From Actinopolymorpha sp. NPDC004070 (lineage in GTDB: Bacteria > Actinomycetota > Actinomycetes > Propionibacteriales > Actinopolymorphaceae): a DNA stretch of 64,000 nt. The stretch spans positions 248,001-312,000 of the forward strand of contig NZ_JBEXMJ010000001.1 in NCBI RefSeq assembly GCF_040610475.1. The letters are read 5' to 3'. Position 1 is the first letter of the stretch. Each line of letters starts with the position of its first letter. Both the position numbers and the translations under genes were made by a program. The notes beneath the pieces are model-generated. The model ran no database searches, was not told the DNA's origin, and saw only the letters and a list, made by a program, of their open reading frames with translations. Positions 59,119 through 64,000 of this stretch are shown here, piece by piece.

Positions 59119-59949
59119 TCAGGCGACGACGAGCTCGACTCCGGCGTCGGCGCACTGCCGGGCAAGGTCGTCGTGGCGCCGGTCGGTGACGATCGCGTCA
59201 ACCCGGTCCAGGGCGCAGACTTTCCGGAAGTCGTGTGCGCCGACCTTGGTGTGGTCCATCACCACGACCACCCGGCGGGCCTGGTCCATCACCGCGTTCT
59301 TGAGCTCGGCCTCGGCGACGTCTGACACGGTGAAGCCGGCGGTGGACAGCCCGGTCACCCCGATGAAGGCGGTGTTGACGGTGAACTGGCGCACCGCCTC
59401 CAGGGCGAGCGGGCCGACGAAGCACCCGCCGAGCGTGCGGTAGTGCCCGCCGAGGACCGTGTGCCGGATCGTGGGTACGTCGGCCAGCACCTGCGCCACG
59501 CCGACCGCGTTGGTGAGCACGTTGACCTGCCGCGGGTGACGGCCCTCGGCCGGCTCGCCCTCGCCCCGCCCGCCGGCCGGCCCGGTGAGTGCCAGCCGCA
59601 GCTCCTCGGTGAGGGCGAGGATCGTGGTGCCGCTGTCGAGGTAGACGGCGTCGCCGTCGGAGATCCAGGCCAGGCACGCCTTCGCGATGGCTCGTTTGCC
59701 CTCGACGTTGTGCCGGGCCCGGGTGGCCAGCTCCGGGTCGTACGTCGGCCGGATGGCGAGCGCGCCGCCGTGAGTGCGCCGGAGCAGGTGCTGGCGGTCC
59801 AGGTCGGCGATGTCCTTGCGGACGGTGGGCTCGGCGACTCCGAGAAGGTCGGCGAGCTCGGCCACCCGCACCCGGCCGCGGGACGCGACCAGTTCGAGGA
59901 TGTGCGTGCGGCGTTCCTCGGTGAACACCCTGCTGCCCGGTCCGGTCAT
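59119..59949 (-). CDS. DeoR family regulator
   Basis: Predicted 276 aa from the ATG at 59949, which overlaps the stop of the TIM-barrel gene (ATGA). The N-terminal helix-turn-helix is typical: FTEERRTHILELVASRGRVRVAELADLLGVAEPTVRKDIADLDRQHLLRRTHGGA. The sugar-phosphate-sensing domain (DeoR C-terminal, ribose-isomerase-like) follows, with YLDSGTTILALTEEL, VLTNAVGVAQVLA and VVVVMDHTKVGAHDF. It contains a Gly/Arg/Pro-rich insertion at about 125-145. It closes the three-gene operon and probably regulates it and the divergent epimerase-like gene in response to a sugar phosphate. The 60 bp beyond the stop contain two short hairpins. Confidence 0.9.
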   Translation of the reverse strand: MTGPGSRVFTEERRTHILELVASRGRVRVAELADLLGVAEPTVRKDIADLDRQHLLRRTHGGALAIRPTYDPELATRARHNVEGKRAIAKACLAWISDGDAVYLDSGTTILALTEELRLALTGPAGGRGEGEPAEGRHPRQVNVLTNAVGVAQVLADVPTIRHTVLGGHYRTLGGCFVGPLALEAVRQFTVNTAFIGVTGLSTAGFTVSDVAEAELKNAVMDQARRVVVVMDHTKVGAHDFRKVCALDRVDAIVTDRRHDDLARQCADAGVELVVA

Positions 59950-60845
59950 CGCGCCGGCTCGTGCGCGCGCAGGAAGTCTCGGACCCGCGGCACGTCGTCC
60001 TCGGTGGCGTCCTGGACGATGACCGGCACCCGGTGGGGCAGTGCCGCGTGCAGCGCGAGCACGAGGTCGTAGTCGAGCAGCCCGGTGCCTGCCGCCGCGT
60101 AGCCCGAGGTCCCCACGTCCTTGGCGTGCAGGCACACGACCGCGTCGCCGAGGGTGTCGAACGCGGCAGTGAGGATGCGCTTCTGGTCTCCGGCCGTGGC
60201 CGGGTCGAGGAGGTTGGCCGGGTCGAGCACGATGCCGACGAGGTGGGCGTCGGAGCCGAGCTCGGTCAGCAGCCGGCGGGCCCGGGCGGCGTCGGCGACG
60301 ACGTTGCCGGGTTCGGGTTCGACGCCGAGCCGGACGCCGGCCTGCTCCGCGGCGGGCAGCAGGACGTCGAGTGTCTCGCGCAGGTCGTGCCAGGCTGCCG
60401 GGTCGTCGTTGCCCGGGTGCCGGCGCCAGATGTCGTCGGGGTCCCGCGTGCCGGTGCACAGGGTCACGACCTCGGCGCCGAGCCGGGCGGCGTACGGCAG
60501 GAACGCGGCCGCGGCCGCCGTCTGCCGGCGCCGGAGGGCGAGGTCGGGATGGATCGTGTTGTACGTCGCGGAGACGCCCCAGACGCGCACGCCCGCGGCG
60601 GCGAAATCGGCCGCGACCCGCGCGTGGTCGAGCGGACCGTCCGGGTGCAGGGGGTCGGTCGGGGGGTCGGGGATCGTCGGCCGGCCGAACGCGGAGAGGT
60701 TCAGCTGGGTCGTGGTGAAGCCGTGCGCGGCGACGGCGGCGGCGACCTCGGCCGCGGTCGGCCGGGGGAAGGTACGCGCGAAGATTCCCAGCTCGGCGCA
60801 CTCGCCCACGGTGTGGCTCCCGGAAGGGGGCGCGGCGTCGGTCAT
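59946..60845 (-). CDS. TIM-barrel sugar-phosphate isomerase/epimerase-like protein
   Basis: Predicted 299 aa, ATG with GGAGGTAG 4 bases upstream. It is an AP endonuclease 2-family (xylose-isomerase-like) barrel. The barrel features are LGIFARTF near the start, VVTLCTGTRDPDDIW, LGVEPEPGNV with the metal-binding Glu, IVLDPANL, VVCLHAKDV with His and Lys, and VPVIVQDATEDD. Residues Glu, Asp, His and Glu/Asp of the metal site are at the expected strand ends. Enzymes of this fold isomerise, epimerise or dehydrate sugars and inositols. It overlaps the Gfo/Idh gene upstream and the DeoR gene downstream by 4 bp each. The substrate is unknown. Confidence 0.87.
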   Translation of the reverse strand: MTDAAPPSGSHTVGECAELGIFARTFPRPTAAEVAAAVAAHGFTTTQLNLSAFGRPTIPDPPTDPLHPDGPLDHARVAADFAAAGVRVWGVSATYNTIHPDLALRRRQTAAAAAFLPYAARLGAEVVTLCTGTRDPDDIWRRHPGNDDPAAWHDLRETLDVLLPAAEQAGVRLGVEPEPGNVVADAARARRLLTELGSDAHLVGIVLDPANLLDPATAGDQKRILTAAFDTLGDAVVCLHAKDVGTSGYAAAGTGLLDYDLVLALHAALPHRVPVIVQDATEDDVPRVRDFLRAHEPAR

Positions 60846-61930
60846 GGAGCTACCTCCTTGCCGTCGGCGGCAGCGCTGTCGCGGACCGCTTCGATCAGCC
60901 GCAGCGCGGTCACGCCGTCCGCGCCGGAGGGGTTGGCCGGTGCGCCGGTGGCGATCGCCGTGGCGAACGCCTCCAGCTGAAGTTGGTACGGATCGGCGGC
61001 TCCGAACACCGGGCTGCGGGTCTCGCCGTCGCGTTCCAGGTGCACCGACACGGTGCTGGCCTGCCGGAAGAACGGGAACGTCGAACGGACGCTGATCTGG
61101 CCGTACTCGCCGTGGATGTCCATCCCCTCGGCGTAGTCGGCATGGATGTCGGCGGTGATCTCGAACGACGCCAGCCCGCCGCCGGGCAGCCGGCCGGTCC
61201 CGTGCCAGCTGCAGTCGCGCCCGTGGCCGGCGAACTGCGCCCGCACCGACGTGGGCACACCGGCGAGGTTGGCGAGGGCGTCGAAGACGTGCGCGCCGTG
61301 GGTGTCGAGCAGGTAGTGCGCCCGGTCGGCCTTGAACTCCGCCTCGGTCCGGCGTACGTCGTCGTCGACGACCATGGCGGGGAACAGCGCGGCCTCCGTC
61401 GGGGGACGCAATCGGGACTGGATGCGATACCAGCTGCTGACGCTGAGCAGGGTGCCGAGCCGGGGCACCGCCGCGCGGGCGTAGGCGATTCCGGGGTCGT
61501 GCCGCCGCATCGCCCCGACCTGCAGCTTCAGCCCCCTGGCGTCGGCGAGGTCCGCGAGCTCCGCGGCCTGGGCGCTGGTGGCCGCCGCGGGCTTCTCCAC
61601 CAGGACGTGGGCGCCGGCGTTCAGCGCGGCGGTGACCACCGGGTGGTGGAACCGGTCGGGCACGGCGACAAGTACCGCGTCCGGGGAGGTCCGGCCGAGC
61701 AGCTCCTCGACAGCGGCGAAGGCGGGCACGTCGTACCTCGCCGCCACTCCCTGTGCCAGCCGCGGGCTGGTGTCGCCGACACCGACCAGGGTGACCGCCT
61801 CGGCCTTGGCGATCGCGGGCAGGTGGACGGCCTGGCTGATCCGGCCACAGCCGATCACCCCGAGCCGCAGCGGCGCGCGGGAGGGCTCGGGAGAGGTCGT
61901 GGGTGGCGATGGTGCGGCGGGGCTCGACAT
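60842..61930 (-). CDS. Gfo/Idh/MocA-family oxidoreductase
   Basis: Predicted 362 aa from the ATG at 61930, with GAAGG 8 bases upstream; an ATG at 61966 would add 12 residues. The first 20 residues are Ser/Pro-rich. The Rossmann fold begins LRLGVIGCGRISQAVHLPAI, followed by VAVPDRFHHPVV and VEKPAAATSAQ, with the catalytic Lys. The C-terminal beta-sheet domain is normal. It is the first gene of the operon with the TIM-barrel protein and DeoR, suggesting an inositol, uronate or other sugar-acid catabolic step. The promoter region up to 62069 contains repeats of TTCG with 10-bp spacing (DeoR-like). Confidence 0.9.
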   Translation of the reverse strand: MSSPAAPSPPTTSPEPSRAPLRLGVIGCGRISQAVHLPAIAKAEAVTLVGVGDTSPRLAQGVAARYDVPAFAAVEELLGRTSPDAVLVAVPDRFHHPVVTAALNAGAHVLVEKPAAATSAQAAELADLADARGLKLQVGAMRRHDPGIAYARAAVPRLGTLLSVSSWYRIQSRLRPPTEAALFPAMVVDDDVRRTEAEFKADRAHYLLDTHGAHVFDALANLAGVPTSVRAQFAGHGRDCSWHGTGRLPGGGLASFEITADIHADYAEGMDIHGEYGQISVRSTFPFFRQASTVSVHLERDGETRSPVFGAADPYQLQLEAFATAIATGAPANPSGADGVTALRLIEAVRDSAAADGKEVAP

Positions 61931-61940
61931 GCGGGTACCC

Positions 61941-61998
61941 TTCGATTCGGGTCGCTTCGATCGCATTCGTTTCTGAACTCGAACCGAGTCTAACCGAA
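61941..61998. promoter_or_regulatory. TTCG repeats in the divergent region, candidate DeoR operator
   Basis: TTCG occurs at 61946, 61956 and 61966 with an exact 10-bp period, an extra copy at 61941, and the complement CGAA at 61980 and 61995. DeoR-family repressors often bind tandem TTCG-containing repeats. The cluster lies directly upstream of the Gfo/Idh operon and of the divergent epimerase-like gene. Confidence 0.42.
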
Positions 61999-62069
61999 GA
62001 TCGCCGAGATCGATGTTCCCCGCCGTACGAGGTCGAACCCGAGCCTCGCCAGCCGCCGAAGGAGATTCA

Positions 62070-62792
62070 GTGCAGGCCTACGTCTCGCTCTGGTCCGCCG
62101 ACCTGCTCGACCTCGGTGCCGCCGTCGACCGGCTCGCCGAGGTCGCCGACGGGTTCCACCTCGACGTGTTCGACGGGCACGCGGTGCCCGACCTGCTCTT
62201 CGGTCCCGACGTGGTGGCCGCCCTGCGTGACCGCACCGACGGGCTGCTCGACGTGCACCTGATGGTCGCCCGCCCCGACGACTGGATCGACCGGTTCGCC
62301 GACGCGGGTGCCGACCTGATCACCGTGCACACCAGCGCCTGCCCCGACATTCGTACGACCCTGCGGACCATTCGGTCCCGCGGCGTGCGGGCCGGCCTCG
62401 GACTGGAGACGCACGAACCCACCAGCCACGCGGTCGCGCACTTCGGCGACGCCGACCGGGTGCTGGTGATGGGCACGGTGGTCGGGGTGAAGGGGTGCGA
62501 CCAGGACCCCGCGACGCCGGCGCGGGTCGAGGAGCTGGTCGCCGCGCGTGCGGAGGGCGGCGCCGCGGGATCGGCCCCGCAGGTGGTGGTCGACGGCGGC
62601 ATCCGTACGCACACTGTTCCCGCCCTGGCGCGGGCCGGAGCCGACGGCGTGGTGCCCGGCTCGCTGGTTTTCGGTGCCGGCGACCCGGTGGCGGCGGTGC
62701 GGTGGCTGCACGCCCTTCCGGCCGGGCCCGGTGACGCGGCCGGTGACACGGAATATTCACCCTCGGAGGGGGATGTGCTGCCGAGGGGGTAA
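62070..62792 (+). CDS. Ribulose-phosphate 3-epimerase-family protein
   Basis: Predicted 240 aa from the GTG at 62070, with AAGGAG 5 bases upstream. The barrel carries family motifs: SLWSADLLDLG near the start (as SILSADF), FHLDVFDGHAVPDLLFG with metal-binding His and Asp, VHLMVARPDDW, and VVDGGIRTHTVPALARAGADGVVPGSLVFG with the phosphate-binding end. Canonical enzymes have MDG in the second motif and this has FDG, so it may act on a different ketose phosphate (allulose- or tagatose-type epimerases are related). It is divergent from the Gfo/TIM-barrel/DeoR operon and likely part of the same pathway. Confidence 0.87.
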   Translation: MQAYVSLWSADLLDLGAAVDRLAEVADGFHLDVFDGHAVPDLLFGPDVVAALRDRTDGLLDVHLMVARPDDWIDRFADAGADLITVHTSACPDIRTTLRTIRSRGVRAGLGLETHEPTSHAVAHFGDADRVLVMGTVVGVKGCDQDPATPARVEELVAARAEGGAAGSAPQVVVDGGIRTHTVPALARAGADGVVPGSLVFGAGDPVAAVRWLHALPAGPGDAAGDTEYSPSEGDVLPRG

Positions 62793-62848
62793 GGAGACTC
62801 TCGCCGAAGTCCACGGGTGTGCCGTGGTGACTCGAAGAGAGGTGCACG

Positions 62849-62992
62849 ATGATGGGGTCCAGGTCCCGGATGAAAGACATGCGTGGCGGCGCTCGCCGTC
62901 CGCGTCGCGCCCTGAAGGCGATGGGCATGGTGGCCGGTCTGGTCTGCGTGGCCGCCGCCACCGCGGCGATGGCGCGCCGCTCGAAGCACTGA
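62849..62992 (+). CDS. Small membrane protein, 47 aa
   Basis: An ATG at 62849 (or 62852) follows GAGAGGTGCACG. The product is MMGSRSRMKDMRGG, a strongly basic stretch (ARRPRRALKAMG), one transmembrane helix (MVAGLVCVAAATAAMA) and ARRSKH. The composition is that of a single-pass positively charged membrane peptide. It lies 56 bp after the epimerase-like gene on the same strand. No family is recognised and it could be missed by gene finders because of its length. Confidence 0.5.
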   Translation: MMGSRSRMKDMRGGARRPRRALKAMGMVAGLVCVAAATAAMARRSKH

Positions 62993-63363
62993 GCCGTCGG
63001 TCTACTCGGCGTGAGCTGCCGGCCCACCGGATCCGCCTCGGCGCGCCGGGCCGAGCGGGTCCGGTGATCGGCCCGGTGGTGTTGGCGGGCTGACGAGCAG
63101 GCTGCCCGGCTCGGCTCCGTGATTCGCCGACGGCGGCAGTCGCCGACCGCGCCAGCGGTTCGGGACCTTCGGCGCCTCGGTTCGGTGGCCGGCCCTGAGC
63201 ACCCGACTGGACGTTCCCGGTCGGTGTCGGCCAATCTTGATCGGCAGAGATCAGCGAAGATCAGCGAGAAACCAGCAGAGATCGACCACGATCAGCGGGC
63301 CCACTCGTCCCGGGCCCGCTTCGCCATGTCCGGCACCGGTGCACCGCCAGGAGGATTCGCTCG
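62993..63363. other. Intergenic region with a GATCAGCG-type repeat cluster
   Basis: No gene is supported in these 371 bp. From about 63236 to 63298 the sequence is unusually rich in GATC: AGATCAGCGA occurs twice in succession, with further AGATCG and GATCAGCG copies. The 5' part of the region shows nothing notable. Confidence 0.55.
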
Positions 63364-64000
63364 ATGCGTACGCCCGCTCCTTCCCACGACAACGGAGACC
63401 ACGCCGACGTGGCCCGCGACCACGACACGCCGCCTGTCCTCGTCGTCGCCCACCGCGGTGCGTCGGGGGTGGCGCCGGAGAACACCGTCGCGGCGATCCG
63501 GGCGGCCGCGCGGGAGGGTGCGGACTTCGCCGAGGTCGACGTGGTGCTGACCCGCGACGGCGTGCCGGTCCTCTTCCACGACAACACGTTGGTACGCACC
63601 ACCGACGTGGCCACGGTCTTCCCCGACCGGGCGCCCTGGCAGCCCGGGGACTTCACCCTCGCCGAGCTGCGGCGACTGGACGCGGGCTCCTGGTTCGCCG
63701 ACAGCTTCGCCGGTGAACGCATCCCGACGCTCGCCGAGGCGCTCGCAGCACTCGACGAGTACGGCATCGGGTTGTGGGCCGAGCTCAAGGGCGCCAACCG
63801 GCATCCGGACTTCGTGCCGGCGGTCGCCGAGGTGCTGCGCAACACCCCGGGCGGCTGGCTGACCGCACCGGACCGGCACCGGCGCTTCGTCGCCACGTCG
63901 TTCTACTTCGACCCGCTGGCGAAGTTCGCCGCCGAGATCGACCACGCGGTTCCGCTCGGCGGCATCGTCGAGTCGGTGCCCGGCGACGAGACCCTCCAGC
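63364..64000 (+). CDS. Glycerophosphodiester phosphodiesterase, N-terminal part (runs off the right edge)
   Basis: An ATG at 63364 with GGAGG 9 bases upstream opens a frame that stays open to the window end (212 residues seen). After a polar 25-residue leader the GDPD barrel begins VVAHRGASGVAPENTVAA (His-Arg motif) and continues EVDVVLTRDGVPVLFHDNTLVRTT with the metal-binding Glu, Asp and second His. GLWAELKG supplies a further conserved Glu and Lys. No signal peptide is seen. It would hydrolyse glycerophosphodiesters to glycerol-3-phosphate and an alcohol. The C-terminal part is missing. Confidence 0.87.
   Translation, partial: MRTPAPSHDNGDHADVARDHDTPPVLVVAHRGASGVAPENTVAAIRAAAREGADFAEVDVVLTRDGVPVLFHDNTLVRTTDVATVFPDRAPWQPGDFTLAELRRLDAGSWFADSFAGERIPTLAEALAALDEYGIGLWAELKGANRHPDFVPAVAEVLRNTPGGWLTAPDRHRRFVATSFYFDPLAKFAAEIDHAVPLGGIVESVPGDETLQ

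Overview
The window is a very high-GC bacterial chromosome segment with the marks of an actinobacterium. It has a MurT/GatD lipid II amidation pair, a DUF222 (13E12-type) HNH protein, many GTG starts, ATGA/GTGA operon overlaps, probable leaderless promoters with TANNNT just upstream of the start codon, and a HAIR-type HspR operator upstream of hsp20. Many secreted or sugar-active enzymes (GH76, GH32, a DUF4832 protein, a PIG-L/CBM9 protein, several Gfo/Idh dehydrogenases) suggest a soil saprophyte, perhaps Propionibacteriales (Kribbella/Actinopolymorpha-like); that placement is inference. No rRNA, tRNA, phage, insertion sequence or CRISPR array was seen.

Layout. 1-3.8 kb: end of a pentapeptide-repeat lipoprotein, an alpha/beta hydrolase, a secreted GH76 and a class C beta-lactamase-like hydrolase. 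4.06-9.8 kb: a tightly overlapping five-gene operon that reads as a hydroxyproline catabolic pathway (FAD oxidase subunit, fused ferredoxin/FAD/BFD subunit, DapA-type deaminase, proline racemase-family epimerase, GntR regulator). 9.8-13.2 kb: two TetR genes each divergent from a SnoaL-like gene, one with a twin operator, plus a phosphotransferase. 13.2-17.7 kb: gatD-murT, DUF488 and an ankyrin protein. 17.8-21.5 kb: a heterodimeric ABC exporter. 21.8-25.4 kb: a cobalamin operon (cobT-cobU fusion, cobS, ECF S component) behind an adenosylcobalamin riboswitch. 25.4-32 kb: aldo/keto reductase, aminotransferase, PP2C phosphatase, sulfotransferase, a repeat-rich membrane protein and a sugar permease. 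32-34 kb: an LLM oxidoreductase, a deaminase and a MerR regulator, all three apparently damaged. 34-44.4 kb: YceI, DUF1330, BadF-type kinase, DUF222-HNH, NUDIX-GNAT fusion, DUF4874/DUF4832 protein, PIG-L/CBM9 protein. 44.5-50.2 kb: an NAD-epimerase, an MFS gene with an early stop, and a minus-strand operon Gfo/Idh-GH32-kinase that fits fructan or sucrose use. 50.2-64 kb: GMC oxidoreductase, beta-lactamase-like hydrolase, hsp20, terC with a probable Mn riboswitch, a GAF-PAS-GGDEF cyclase, a membrane hydrolase, an MFS remnant, a DeoR/TIM-barrel/Gfo operon divergent from a ribulose-phosphate-epimerase-like gene, a small membrane protein and the start of a glycerophosphodiesterase.

The most unusual feature is the number of genes with apparent lesions: in-frame TAG (LLM, MerR), in-frame TGA (MFS at 45.7 kb), one frame slip (deaminase), a deleted helix (TetR at 12.6 kb) and an internally deleted MFS (58.5 kb). 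Three of these sit side by side around a recognisable MerR-type promoter with a 20-bp spacer. They may be real decay of accessory genes or sequence errors; read-level checking separates the two. I did not find a clear-cut new defence or biosynthetic system.
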